Shown: positions 10,080-22,649 of the stretch, in pieces
Layout of the letters: each line of letters begins with the position of its first letter
How positions within the stretch are numbered: the stretch's first letter is position 1
Source: Przewalskia tangutica
Taxonomy: Eukaryota; Streptophyta; Magnoliopsida; Solanales; Solanaceae
Length of the DNA stretch: 64,000 nucleotides
Assembly (NCBI GenBank): GCA_029844215.1
Contig: CM056738.1
Span: forward strand, 45,458,388 to 45,522,387
Direction: 5' to 3'
Translations under genes and position numbers: made by a program
Notes under the pieces: model-generated
What the model saw: only the letters and a program-made list of their open reading frames with translations
Told to the model about the DNA's origin: nothing
The model's database searches: none

Positions 10080-12168
10080 ATCGATACTGGCTGTGATTTA
10101 GACATCGTCTTCTTTATCGATTTCTAGGGTTTCTTCGAGTTATCATCATTGGCGGCTGAGAAAATTGATTTTAACCATCCTCTGTTCATACGACACTCAG
10201 ATGCATCTCTGGTGCGGTGCTAATTCAACAGAATGGGCGAAAGTGAATTGTTTTCGCGAGTCGCGACTTGCTCGATCAATTCAAAGTTCGATCTAGTAGA
10301 AATTACGAATTCGAGTGTCGCGTGATAGATCCACTCAATTTGAAGAATAACAATGACACCAGCTGATGAATCAAACATTGGTACATTCGGAGCTAAAGAT
10401 AAGGTTCATGTTTCTGCATCTTCACTTTTTACACTTCGATCTCATCGAAATCTCGATTGAATTTGAGGATTATAAACTTTGAAAAATGAAGTATATTGCG
10501 AGTATGTCGGTTAATGTAAAATCTCCGACTGAAAATCAAAATCGCATCCAAATTTTCTGAAAATTAGGGTTCATATTAGTAAGTTACGAGAAATCAAAAT
10601 CCAATCATGTGATAGTTCAAGCGATCCGATTCGCGTGTTCAGAGAAATGTTCTCACGCGATCTCAACTCGATATTCAATCGAGAGAGAATTCGATAAGGC
10701 GATCGCTCAAGATTCCTTTTTCGTAACTTTGATACAGGATATAAGGGTGAATCATTAAAACCTATTCTAGCAAGGATCGAGCAACAGAGTTACCCACATT
10801 TTGACTAGATTTGGGAAATGCAGGAGTATATCCAGAAGGCATGGAAGAGGTTACAGATAACAAGTGAGACACAATTTTAGTACTAGAGCCATAGGAAGTC
10901 ATGGGGGCAAGACTCATTCGCTAGTTAGAGATAAAGAATTTGCAGAGTAACCACAGCACGGAGACATAATTTTAGTACTAGGAGCCATGGAAGTCTTTGT
11001 GGGGACAAGACTGCATCTGCTAGTTAGAGATATAGAATTTGCAGAGTAACCACACACGACCGAGCTACACATTTGGTAGAGCAGTGAAGTGAAAGGTTCA
11101 GTCCTTGAGTGGGTAAGCTCGCAACAAATCCTGCATTATCACGTGTGAAGCGGCATGTTGAATAGAATGTTGTGGAGCATGGTATCGCCATGATTCAGTG
11201 TATATTTGCATGTAAGAGGGAGTTGCATAAGAAACCATGTTGGATTGAGTTGCCTGAGAAATGCCATATTCAAACTGGTTTAGAGATTGATGTGAAGGAT
11301 CGAGGAGTTTTCAACTGCAAATTGACTGAGAACTGAGGGATACTTCGTCGGAAGCAATCTGGATTGAGTTGAAGCTCAATTTACAGAGTTTTTTACAGGT
11401 CGATCAACTGTTCGATTGCCTGTTTTCATTTGTTTAGCTCAGAATGGGAGAATCGAGGAATTTCTAGCCGGAATTGGACTAGAAATCGCGAGACTCCACG
11501 CATGTCCGAGCTTATTATAAAAGCTTGCATAGGGAGAATCGAGGATTCTCTAGTCCGAGTGACTAGATAACGGCGGTTCTGCCGCCGCTTTTACATGGGA
11601 GAATCGAGGATTCTCTAGTCCGAGTGTGACTAGGAACGAGGGGTTCTTCGTCGTTACATTCTTATTCTCGCTCTGCAGTGTCGCACCTCGCAGCTGCCGT
11701 TGTTAATCAATGCGAAATAAAACCGCAAGTGGACTCGTTGTCATCACTGGTTTGGTATCCCGCCGTGATGATTTTGTTGAGCATGTGTCGAAATGCTAAT
11801 GATGTGGATGCCACCGGTTCTGCCGTGTTTCGCTTCAATCATATCGATGTCTCCAGTGTATCACATTACTACAATCGATATTGTAGTGGCGATTCTATTG
11901 ATGCAATCGCATCGCTGATGCCTCTATCGCCGCATTAGGCTGCCGTGTTACTACCGCCGCAGAGGCCGCTCTTGCTTTACGCGGTGGTCATTCTGCCTGT
12001 TAATACTTATGATCTTGCCGCTAAAGCCGATGTGTCCCGGTGATAGTGTTGCACCACCCATCACGCACTCCATCGATAGCCATGTTCTTGAGATCACTAT
12101 TATCTTGCTTGATTGTGTTTTGCTATTGTTTCCAAGCTAGGACTCGCTGTCGATTGCTTGGCGAGGGA
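10067..12168 (+). mobile_element. Unit 1 internal region
   Basis: After the primer site, a gag-like N-terminal stretch (AAEKIDFNHPLFIRHSDAS, from about 10150) matches how copia gag proteins usually begin, but its ATG is ATT and the frame breaks after about 30 codons. Beyond it the sequence is no longer recognisably retroviral. It holds a 35-codon open frame (10353-10460), two copies of a roughly 100-bp repeat (10866-11060), an open block ending GVFNCKLTEN (about 11215-11335), three GGGAGAATCGAGG repeats (11445, 11531, 11597) and an alanine-rich tail ending before the next LTR. The polypurine tract is damaged (GCTTGGCGAGGGA). Confidence 0.8.
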
Positions 12169-12503
12169 TGTTGAGACTAGAAAGGAGACAGCAGCGACAA
12201 TCGAGAAGAGTTGATGCACCCAAAAATTTAGTTAGCATTCTGTTATAAATTTAGTTAGCATTCTGTTATGAATCAGTTAGAGCTGTTATAGTTTGTTGAA
12301 TTAGTTTCTAGTTAAGTTCTAGATCAAGTAACTCATATATATATGTCGCCTCTACATATCTTTGTTAATAAGAAAATTAAGTAAAGACTTCACAAATATA
12401 TCTATTCCCTCTTCTCTTATCTTTTCTTTTCCTTTTCTTCTTTCTATCAAAGCAATCTGGATCAATTCCAGATCTATCCAAGTTTGGATTACACAAATTA
12501 ACA
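12169..12503 (+). repeat. LTR-b of the copia array (335 bp)
   Basis: Same termini as LTR-a, about 97% alike by eye. Differences include GGAGACAGCAG and CATATATATATG. Followed by the primer site at 12504. Confidence 0.9.
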
Positions 12504-13526
12504 TGGTATCAAAGCCATTGATACTGGATGTGATTTAGACTTCGTCTTTGTTGACACCCAATTTTGACCCTCCCGTCCAGCCATTAACCATGAAATTACA
12601 CTAATTTTGTAAAATAATTTTTTAGGATTTTTATAATAAAATACAACAATAAAACATTAAATACAGGCATAAATAAATAATTTAATAATGGCGTCGCGTC
12701 TTACTTAGAATATTAAGCACTTAGAGTCCCGCATCCGCAATAAATAATTTAGCGATAACGTCGTGTCAGGTAGCATAGCCGCATTTATTAGTAATCATTT
12801 ATAATTTAAAATCAATTTTAATCTGATATATGCATTTAATAGCACCGCATTTATAAAGCTTTAAGCGATTCTCAAATATCATACTCGCATGTAGCATTTA
12901 AATAATTTTAATTTAACTTCGCATAATAAGATTTTTAATAATAGCGCCGCATTCTAAAATATTAAGCATTAATTAAATAGCACGCCCGCATTTATTTAAT
13001 TTAATCACAATTAATTAATTACTTTGTCACTAATTAAAAGCCTAAAACTATTAATTAAATAGCACATTAAACTAATTAACTCCTAGAATTAAATACCTAA
13101 TTAAAAGCCTAATTAAAACTAACTAATACCCTAATTTAACTACCCAGCCCAAACCTCCACAGCCCACACCCGCGTGGCCCAAACCCGCCGCCCCAGCCCA
13201 AGCCTTGTTTCATCAGCCCTTATACGCAGCCCATTACCCCAGATTTCTCCTTTACCCATCAACCCTTCGTCCTCAACAAAAAGAAACGAAACGACGAACC
13301 CTAAGCCTTCAATCGCCGCCTTCACCCAACCCCGATATTCTCGCCGGATTTTCGGCTGAAAATCCGGCGACACTTTCCTTACCCACACACACGTCTCTAA
13401 CGATTTCTTACCATAAACCAGCACCCAAATATCACACAAAATCAGCACAAAATCGAGTACGAATCTTACGAAATCTCGTCCAATCTCAGCCCTAATTGCT
13501 TACCAACATTAGAATCCCAACCAAGG

Positions 13527-13535
13527 CTATATAAG
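13527..13535 (+). promoter_or_regulatory. TATA box of the solo LTR
   Basis: CTATATAAG in a GC-richer 5' third of the LTR. The following DNA switches to the AT-rich transcribed-leader character. Confidence 0.55.
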
Positions 13536-15250
13536 CACATGCAATAGAGCTCAGAGGTAAGGGAATGACCCTTGGCAGCAGTGTCGAACATAGGAGAGTC
13601 AGAGAATCGATTCAGAGCTCAGTCAGGGAGCATACCCATAGCATTGACGGTGACACTCCTCAGCAGCAGTCGAACACAGAGCATCGACAGGGACACTCGC
13701 CAGAAGCCAATAACCTGCAGGCAGAGACGGAGAGCACAAAGAGCATCGAAAGGGAGCACACCTGCACCACTAGCATAGCACGAATAGGTAGTTCGAATTC
13801 CCTTTATTTCAATTCCAGCCCAAAAAAAATCCGCAGACAAACATTGCCCTTCTATTCGCATCGTAAACCCAAAACCCGTCGAGTGGACCGACGACTTGAT
13901 ACGCTGCCCCGGTTCGCTGCCCGGAGAAGGTAAACCCAAACTCTTTTCAGTTCATTTGGTATTTCTGTGCATTCTCTGTACTAAACATGTAGTAGTTTAG
14001 TTTTTATTCGCATAATCTGAGATTAATATAATACAATAATGTATTACGTATTGTGTTGAGTAATATTGTGCTGTTGTGAGTTGGTTGAGATTGTTTTGAA
14101 TGTTAACAGCGTGCGATTGCTAGTTTAGGTGTGTGTGCATCCTTTGATCATGATATAGTTTGGGATCTGAACTTAACCCAATCCTAAATGGCTTCAAGAC
14201 TTGTTAACCTAAATACTGGTGTTTGTTGCTAACTTGCTACTCGTATCGATATTTTTGATTTAATTTTCTTAATTCATACGTGTCTGCCTTAAACCATAAT
14301 ATGACAACATGTTAGCAAATGTGTGAATTGGTCATGTCTATTTTGGAATCTTTATAGATGTTCTAGATCGAATGACGTTTGCATATTGAGTTAAATGTAG
14401 GTCTATTCTTAGAGTCCAGCAGACAGTATGCTTAATACACAATTTGTAGATGTTTGTGTGTCTGCCCCAATTTATAGAGTCCTACATGTTATCAGTGATA
14501 GGGTTGCAATGGTCGTGTATGAGCCTGACTTGTTTACTCCATGTTCTTGGCTTAAGACCAATAATGAAGCATGTATATTTTCTCTGGATAAATATAGTCG
14601 TATATTTGTAGATGTAATCTAAATCTTGGTCATATCTGAGTCTGTTTGGTTCTGCTCTTTCCTATATATATGAGTCCTGGGTTAAGGATCCTTAGGAGTT
14701 AAGACTGTCCGGAAATGGTTCATCTTGCCTAAAAAAAAAATCATGTCATATGCTCCTGCTTTTTGCTGAATTACCTGGAAGGGTATTTCTGAATCAGTCT
14801 AAAATCGTTCTTTTTTAAACACTTGGTTGTCTGCCCAGGTCATGTGAAGATATCTCCATAGCAGTTTTTCTTATATTTTTTCCGTTCTAGTCTCAATATG
14901 TCTTGCAAGTTAGATGTCATGAAACACTGGTTTAGTAGTCTATTTATGAGATTCAAACTTGTATGTCAGCCTAAGTTCTATGTACACACATCATCCAGGA
15001 ACTTTACATTATACTAAAAGAGGCCTGAAGCTGAACCTCTCTACATGCGCACTAAAAAAATCCAGATCTAATGTGTGTTGGCTTAATTAATTTGATCTTG
15101 CTAATTGGCTTATTTGGTGTACTAGAGAAGTATGTTGATACATCGTTACGACTTGCATTGACCATTTGACCCTGTGCACACTCTTAAGGTCCAGTTAGCA
15201 TGAAAACTGTTAGATTGTATTAGGGGGTCCATCTCGTTTATTTAAACAAA

Positions 15251-15268
15251 CAAAAAAAAAAAAAAAAA
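15251..15268 (+). repeat. Poly-A tract within the solo LTR
   Basis: An uninterrupted A run of about 18 bases. Possibly simple slippage; no flanking duplication noted. Confidence 0.7.
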
Positions 15269-16225
15269 GGGAATCTGGAATGCTTCATGTCCCTTCAGTG
15301 TTGCTGAATACTTATACCCTATGTATGTTACATGTATGCCTCTGCATTACATCCTGTAAAGACTGTCCCCAGCCCCTTCCCCCTAGCTTTAGATTTCTCT
15401 ATCTTTATTTTACATATGACAGGCTAGGCCCATTGGTTTTATCATTTTCATCTGGTATTCACTAATCCCACAGTTAGTCATGACATGCATGAACCATGTG
15501 GTTATTCTCTACGTCAAGCTCATTGTATCGTCATCGCTTGGCTCTGTTTGCTAGTCATTGCCAATGCCTCATTTTATTTACTGATTTATCCATCTTTATG
15601 TGCTGATTATGCATAAACATAGATTATGCGTGCGTAGATTTTTATGATTCAAATAATTAGGATATATACTAATCTGTATCTTTGTCTTCTTTCTTTTACA
15701 TGGCACGCATCGGAGCAAAATAAAGAGTCTCCCGGCGAGACTCATCACGAGTTATTTCAAACGACAACCCGCGTCTATGTGCATCCGCATTCGCGTTCCC
15801 GCTTCAAGAATTCCTAGAAAAACAAATAGGACGCCGTCATCCGTCGTAAAGAGCATTCTTAAATCCCATCTCTCTTTACTTGCATTTCATTTATTTATTT
15901 GTTTATTGTAATTTAATTACTCTATTTCTGTAATATTTAGGATATTTGGAACAATTAAGCTTCAAACATATAAGGCGGAAAGTAATTCATAATTAGAAAC
16001 GCACTTCTACTTTATTTGTCTTTTAGGACTATTAGACATGTCTAAATTCTGCAAAAATAATTTAAATGATTTAACTCGCATCATAAAACCAATATTTTTT
16101 GTTTATTAAAATTCATAACAGATTTTTTCTAAACCCTCAAGAATCGTCTTTAAGCATCTATAATACCGTACGCAGGTTAGGCAAGATTAATTCAGCTAGC
16201 AGTATACACAATTAGTCTATAAAGC

Positions 16226-16500
16226 ACCTGTAGCATCTTAGCATTTCTAGCCCTTTTTAGCACTTTTAAGCGCCCTTTAACATTTAGCATTTTTAAGCGC
16301 CCTTTAGCACCTTTAGCACCCTTTAGCTTTAAAATTAATCTTTTAGCACCTTTAAGCACCTTTTAACATTTTAGCATTCTTTTAAACTCGGCATTTGGCT
16401 CTTTTATTTATTTATAACACCTTTCGCTCCTTTTTAGACTTTAAGCACCTTTTAAACATTTTAACATTTTAGCATTTTTATTAAGCAGGAGGAGCTTTCA
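16226..16500. repeat. Degenerate TTTAGCACC / CATTTTTAGC simple repeats
   Basis: Many short copies of TTTAGCAYY, CCCTTTAGCA and CATTTTTAAGC with irregular spacing. A second cluster lies at 16735-16860. Part of the LTR 3' region. Confidence 0.7.
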
Positions 16501-19023
16501 TTTTGCATTTTTTAATATAATAATTACCCTAGGTTTGGCAGGACAACCGCAAGTTAGCGGATCTTAGAGGATGCCTAACCCCTTCCCTCTAGATTAATAA
16601 AGAACCCTTACCCAGAATCTCATTAAGTTTAGCAGACCAATTAAATGGAGTTAATGTTTTACTTTAAACTAGTTAAACATTTAGGTGTCCTAATTCACCC
16701 AAATTAATTAGGTGGCGACTCCGCGAACCCTTAGCATTCTAGCAACTCTTTTGCGATTTTAGCATCCCTTTAGCATTTTTAAAACCCTTTTAAACACATT
16801 TTAATTATTTTAGCACTTTTATTATTTACTTATTTTCTAACATTTGCATTTTATTAAGCAGGATTCGCTATTTTTAGAATGCCGCGGCCGAAAAAGGGCG
16901 CGACAGTCTTCTTTATCGATTTTTAGGGTTTCTTCGAGTTATCATCATTGGCGGCTGAGAAAATTGATTTTAACCATCCTCTGTTCATACGACACTCAGA
17001 TGCATCTCTGGTGCGGTGCTAATTCAGCGTAGCTGAAGCGAAAGTGAATTGTTTTCGCGAGTTGCGACTTCTGTTCGATCGATTCAAAGTTCGATCTAGT
17101 AGCAATTACAGTAATTCTGAGTACAGCATGTGATAAATCCACTCAATTTGAAGAATAATAATGGCACCAGCTGATGAATCAAACATTGGTACATTCGGAG
17201 CTAATGATAAGGTTCATGTTTCTGCATCTTCACTTTTTACACTTCGATCTCATCGAAATCTTGATTGAATTTGAGGATTATAAACTTTGAAAATTGAAGA
17301 ATATTGCGAGTATGTCGGTTAATGTAGAATCTCCGACTGAAAATCAAAATCGCATCCAAATTTTCTGAAAATTAGGGTTCATATTAGTAAGTTACGAGAA
17401 ATCAAAATCCAATCATGTGATAGTTCAAGCGATCCGATTCGCGTGTTCAGAGAAATGTTCGTTCTCACAGTCTCTACTCGATGTTCAACTGAGAGAGAAT
17501 TCGATAAGGCGATCGCTTCAAGATTCCCTTTTCAGAACTTTGATACAGGATATATGGGTGAATCATTAAAACCTATTCTAGCAAGGATTGGAGCAGCAGA
17601 GTTACCCACATTTTGACTAGATTTGGGAAATGCAGGAGTATATCCATAAGAAGGCATGGAAGAGGTTACAGATAACAAGTGAGACACAATTTTAGTAGTA
17701 GGAGCCATATGGTCTTTGTGGGGCAAGACTGCATGCGCTAGTTAGAGATAAAGAATTTGCAGAGTAACCACAGCACAGAGACATAATTTTAGTACTAGGA
17801 GCCATGGGAAGTTCTTTGTGGGGCAAGACTGCTGCTAGTTAGAGATATAGAATTTGCGGTAGTAACCACGCATAATCGGAGCTACACATTTGGTAGAACA
17901 GTGAAGTGAAAGGTTCAGTCCTTGGAGTGGGTAAGCTGCGGAAATCTGCATTATCACATGTGAAGCAAAGAGTTGAATATAATGTTGTGGAGCATGGTAT
18001 TTGCTGGATTCAGTGTATATTTGCAGGTAAGAGAGAGTTGCATAAGAAACCATGTTGGATTGAGTTGCCTGAGAAATGCCATATTCAAACTGGTTTAGAG
18101 ATTGATGTGAAGGATCGAGGAGTTTTCAGCTGCAAATTGACTGAGAACTGAGGGATACTTCGTCGGAAGCAATCTGGATTGAGTTGAAGCTTAATTTACA
18201 GAGTTTTTTATAGGTCGATCAACTGTTCGATTGCCTGTTTATATTTGTTTAGCTCAGAATGGGAGAATCGAGGAATTTCTAGCCGGAATTGGACTAGAAA
18301 TTGAGGGAGACTCCACTGCATGTCCGAGCTTATTATAAAAGCTTGCATAGGGAGAATCGAGGGATTCTCTAGTCCGAGTGTGACTAGATAATGAGGGGTT
18401 CTTGCCGTCGTTTTTGCATAGGGAGAATCGAGGGATTCTCTAGTCCGAGTGTGACTAGGGAACGAGGGGTTCTTCGTGCTGTTACATTCTTATTCTTGGC
18501 TACTGCAGGTGTCGCACCTCTTCGCAGCTTGCCGTTGTTAATCAATGCGTAAATAAAACCAAAGAAATGGACTCGTTGTTGTCATCGCTGGTTTGGTATC
18601 CCGCCGTGATGATTTTGTTGAGCATGTGTCGCCAAATGCTAATGATGTGGATGCTTCGTTCGCCGGTGTTTCGCTTCAATCATATCGATGTCTCGTGTTA
18701 TCGCATTACTACAACCGATATTGTAGTGGCGATTCTATTGATGCAATCGCATCGCTGATGCCTCTATCACGCATTAGCCGCTGGCTGGTGTTACTACCGC
18801 CGCAGAGGTCGCTTCTGCCGCTTACGCGTGGTACATTCTTCCGTTGTTAATACTTATGATCTTCGCTAAAGTGATATTGTCCCACCGATAGTGTTGCATT
18901 TCACCCCTACCGCCGCACTCTGCGATAGCCATGTTGCTGAGATCACTATTATTGCTGCTTGATTGTGTTTTGCTATTGTTTCCAAGCTAGGACTCTATTG
19001 TTAGTGCCTAGCTTGAGGGGGGA

Positions 19024-19358
19024 TGTTGAGACTAGAAAGTAGAGAGCAGCGACAATCGAGAAGAGTTGATGCACCCAAACATTTAGTTAGCATTCTGTTA
19101 TGAATTTAGTTAGCATTCTGTTATTAATCAGTTAGAGCTGCTAGAGTTTGTTGAATTAGTTTCTAGTTAAGTTCTAGATCAAGTAACTCCTATATATATG
19201 TCGCTTCTACATCTCTTTGTTAATAAGAAAATTAAGTAAAGACTTCACAAATATATCTATTCCCTCTTCTCTTATCTTTTCTTTTCCTTTTCTTCTTTCT
19301 ATCAAAGCAATCTGGATCAATTCCTGATCTATCCAAGTTTGGATTACACAAATTAACA
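19024..19358 (+). repeat. LTR-c of the copia array (335 bp)
   Basis: TGTT...AACA. It shares private changes with LTR-d (GTTATTAATCAG, GAGCTGCTAGAG, TCGCTTCTAC, TTCCTGATC, CATCGATAATGTC after the primer site), so units 3 and 4 are recent relatives. Confidence 0.9.
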
Positions 19359-21495
19359 TGGTATCAAAGTCATCGATAATGTCTGTGATTTAGACTTCGT
19401 CTTATTTATCGATTTCTAGGGTTTCTTCGAGTTATCATCATTGGCGGCTGAGAAAATTGATTTAAACCATCCTCTGTTCATACGACACTCAGATGCATCT
19501 CTGGTGCGGTGCTAATTCAGCGTAGCTGAAGCGAAAGTGAATTGTTTTCGCGAGTCATGATTGCTCGATCGATTCAAAGTTCGATCTAGTAGCAATTACA
19601 GTAATTCTGAGTGTCGCATGTGATAGATCCACTCAATTTGAAGAATAATAATGGCACCAGCTGATGAATCAAACATTGGTACATTCAGAGCTAAAGATAA
19701 GGTTCATGTTTCTGCATCTTCACTTTTTACACTTCGATCTCATCGAAATCTCGATTGAATTTGAGGATTATAAACTTTGAAAATTGAAGAATATTGCGAG
19801 TATGTCGGTTAATGTAGAATCTCCGACTGAAAATCAAAATCGCATCCAAATTTTCTGAAAATTAGGGTTCATATTAGTAAGTTACGAAATCAAAATCCAA
19901 TCATGTGATAGTTCAAGCGATCCGATTCGCGTGTTCAGAGAAATGTTCGTTCACGCCTCTACTCGATGTTCAACCGAGAGAGAATTCGATAAGCGATCGC
20001 TCAAGATTCCCTTTTCGTAACTTTGATACAGATATAAGGGTGAAGCATTAAAACCTATTCTAGCAAGGATCGAGCGCAGAGTTACCCACATTTTGACTAA
20101 ATTTGGGAAATGCAGGAGTATATCCATAAGGCATGAAAGAGGTTACAGATAACAAGGAGACACAATTTTAGTACTAGGAGCCATGGGAAGTCTTTGTGGG
20201 GAAAGACTGCATCGCTAGTTAGAGATAAAGAATTTGCAGTAGTAACCCCAGGCACGGAGACATAATTTTAGTACTAGGAGCCATGGGAAGTTGCTGTGGG
20301 GGAAAAACTATGTCTGCTAGTTAGAGATATTGAATTTGCAGTAGTAACCACAGGCACTGGAGCTACACATTTGGTAGAACAGCTGAAGTGAAAGGTTCAG
20401 GTCCTTGGAGTGGGTAAGCCTGCAACAAATCCTGCATTATCACATATGAAGCAGCAGGTTGAATAGAATGTTGTGGAGCATGGTGACTGCCTGCGGATTC
20501 AGTGTATATTTGCAAGTAAGAGAGAGTTGCATAAGAAACCATGTTGGATTGAGTTGCCTGAGAAATGCCATATTCAAACTGGTTTAGAGATTGATGTGAA
20601 GGATCGAGGAGTTTTCAGCTGCAAATTGATCGAGAATCGAGGATACTTCGCCTAAGCAATCTGGATTGAGTTGAAGCTTAATTTACAGAGTTTTTTATAG
20701 GTCGATCAACTGTTCGATTGCCTATTTATATTTGTTTAGCTCAGAATGGGAGAATCGAGGAATTTCTAGCCGGAATTGGACTAGAAATTGAGGGAGACTC
20801 CACTGCATGTCCGAGCTTATTATAAAAGCTTGCATAGGGAGAATCGAGGGATTCTCTAGTCCGAGTGTGACTAGATAACGGCGGTTCTTGCCGCCGTTTT
20901 GCATGGGAGAATCGAGGATTCTCTAGTCCGAGTGTGACTAGGGAACGAGGGGTTCTTCGTCTTTGTTACATTCTTATTCTTGCCACCGCAGTGTCGCACT
21001 CATCGCAGCTGTTGTTAATCATCGCAGAAATAAAACCAAAGTGGACTCGTTGTTGTCACCGCTTGTTGGTATCCCGCCGTGATGATTTTGTTGAGCATGT
21101 GTCGCCAAATGCTAATGATGTGGATGCTATCGTGTCGCCGGTGTTTCGCTCAACCGCATCGATGTCTCCGCGTGTATCATATTACTACAATCGATATTGT
21201 AGTGGCATATTCTATTGATGCAATCGCTATCGCTGATGCCTCTATCGCCGCATTAGCTTTGGTGTTACTACTGCCGCAGAGGCCGCTTCGCCGCTTCGTG
21301 TGGCCGCATCGCTGATGTTAATACTTATGATCTTGCCGCTAAAGTCGATATTGTCCCCATCCGATAGTGTTGCACCTCACCACCGCTGCACCATCGATAG
21401 CCATGTTGCTGAGATCACTATTATTGCTGCTTGATTGTGTTTTGCTATTGTTTCCAAGCTAGGACTCTGTTGTTAGTGCCTAGCTTGAGTGGGGA
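19359..21495 (+). mobile_element. Unit 3 internal region
   Basis: Same order of parts as unit 1: gag-like start (about 19444), 35-codon frame (19651-19758), two roughly 100-bp repeats ending near 20360, an open block running into KLIENRGYFA (20473-20655), GGGAGAATCGAGG repeats (about 20749, 20838, 20905), then the alanine-rich tail. The polypurine tract reads GCTTGAGTGGGGA just before 21496. Confidence 0.85.
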
Positions 21496-21830
21496 TGTTG
21501 AGACTAGAAAGGAGAGAGCAGCGACAATAGAGAAGAGTTGATGCACCCAAAAATTTAGTTAGCATTCTGTTATGAATTTAGTTAGCATTCTGTTATTAAT
21601 CAGTTAGAGCTGCTAGAGTTTGTTGAATTAGTTTCTAGTTAAGTTCTAGATCAAGTAACTCCTATATATATGTCGCTTCTACATCTCTTTGTTAATAAGA
21701 AAATTAAGTAAAGACTTCACAAATATATCTATTCCATCTTCTCTTATCTTTTCTTTTCCTTTTCTTCTTTCTATCAAAGCAATCTGGATCAATTCCTGAT
21801 CTATCCAAGTTTGGATTACACAAATTAACA
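21496..21830 (+). repeat. LTR-d of the copia array (335 bp)
   Basis: Nearly identical to LTR-c, with ATAGAGAAG for ATCGAGAAG and CCATCTTCTC for CCCTCTTCTC. Confidence 0.9.
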
Positions 21831-22125
21831 TGGTATCAAAGTCATCGATAATGTCTGTGATTTAGACTTCGTCTTATTTATCGATTTCTACGGTTTCTTC
21901 GAGTTATCATCATTGGCGGCTGAGAAAATTGATTTTAACCATACTCTGTTCATACGACACTCGGATGCATCTCTGGTGCGGTGCTAATTCAGCGTAGCTG
22001 AAGCGAAAGTGAATTATTTTCGCGAGTTGCGACTTCTGTTCGATCGATTCAAAGTTCGATCTAGTAGCAATTACAGTAATTCTGAGTGTCGCATGTGATA
22101 GATCCACTCAATTTGAAGAATAACA

Positions 22126-22233
22126 ATGGCACCAGCCGATGAATCAAACATTGGTACATTCGGAGCTAAAGATAAGGTTCATGTTTCTGCATCTTCACTT
22201 TTTACACTTCGATCTCATCGAAATCTCGATTGA
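22126..22233 (+). CDS. 35-residue open frame conserved in all five array units
   Basis: It starts MAPADESNIGTFGAKDK and ends with TGA after HRNLD. Equivalent intact frames lie at 10353-10460, 17161-17268, 19651-19758 and 24617-24724. All keep 108 nt including the stop. The only residue changes I see are at position 2 (A/T/S) and at one Gly (R in unit 3) and one Lys (N in unit 2). No frameshift occurs here although the flanks are full of indels. I recognise no family, and it has no signal peptide or membrane segment. It may be a leader peptide, a piece of a captured exon or chance; translation is unproven. Confidence 0.35.
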   Translation: MAPADESNIGTFGAKDKVHVSASSLFTLRSHRNLD

Positions 22234-22649
22234 ATTTGAGGATTATAAACTTTGAAAATTGAAGAATATTGTGAGTATGTCGGTTAATGTAGAATCTCCG
22301 ACTGAAAATCAAAATCGCATCCAAATTTTCTGAAAATTAGAGTTCATATTAGTAAGTTACGAGAAATCAAAATCCAATCATGTGATAGTTCGAAGAAGTC
22401 CAGTTCGCGTGTTCAGAGAAATGTTCGTTCTCACAGTCTCTACTCGATGTTCAACTGAGAGAGAATTCGATAAGGCGATCGCTTCAAGATTCCTTTTTCA
22501 GAGCTTTGATACAGGATATAAGGGTGAAACATTAAAACCTATTCTAGCAAGGATTAGAGCAGCAGAGTTACCCACATTTTGACTAGATTTGGGAAATGCA
22601 GGAGTATATCCATAAGAAGGCATTGAAGAGGTTACAGATAACAAGGGAG

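Larger units (their letters stand above)
12549..16905 (+). mobile_element. 4.36-kb solo LTR, Tat/Ogre-like gypsy, TSD GTCTT
   Basis: It begins TGTTGACACCCAATTTTGACC and ends GGGCGCGACA. It is flanked by GTCTT at 12544-12548 and 16906-16910, and its removal restores the unit-2 sequence exactly as in units 1 and 3-5. A TATA box (CTATATAAG, 13527-13535) precedes a probable transcript start. Near the 3' end are the AGAACCCTTACCCAGA and GGTGGCGACTCC blocks often seen in Tat/Ogre LTRs, plus a long run of degenerate TTTAGCACC/CATTTTTAGC repeats. No gag or pol is present, so this is one LTR left by recombination. Several short open frames at 13140-13940 are probably not genes. Confidence 0.85.
12504..19023 (+). 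mobile_element. Unit 2 internal region, split by a solo LTR
   Basis: The 5' 45 bases (12504-12548) and the rest (16911-19023) are separated by the 4357-bp LTR at 12549-16905. Without it and one 5-bp duplication the internal region is about 2158 bp, like its neighbours. It keeps the gag-like start (near 16950), the 35-codon frame (17161-17268), the open block ending GVFSCKLTEN (17906-18151), the GGGAGAATCGAGG repeats (18261, 18350, 18420) and a clean polypurine tract at 19015-19023 (GAGGGGGGA). Confidence 0.85.

Noticed and set aside
13140..13939. Overlapping open frames on both strands (61-122 codons) as a host gene
   Set aside because: They lie inside a solo LTR bounded by a GTCTT duplication, have no recognisable domain and reflect local GC-rich composition.
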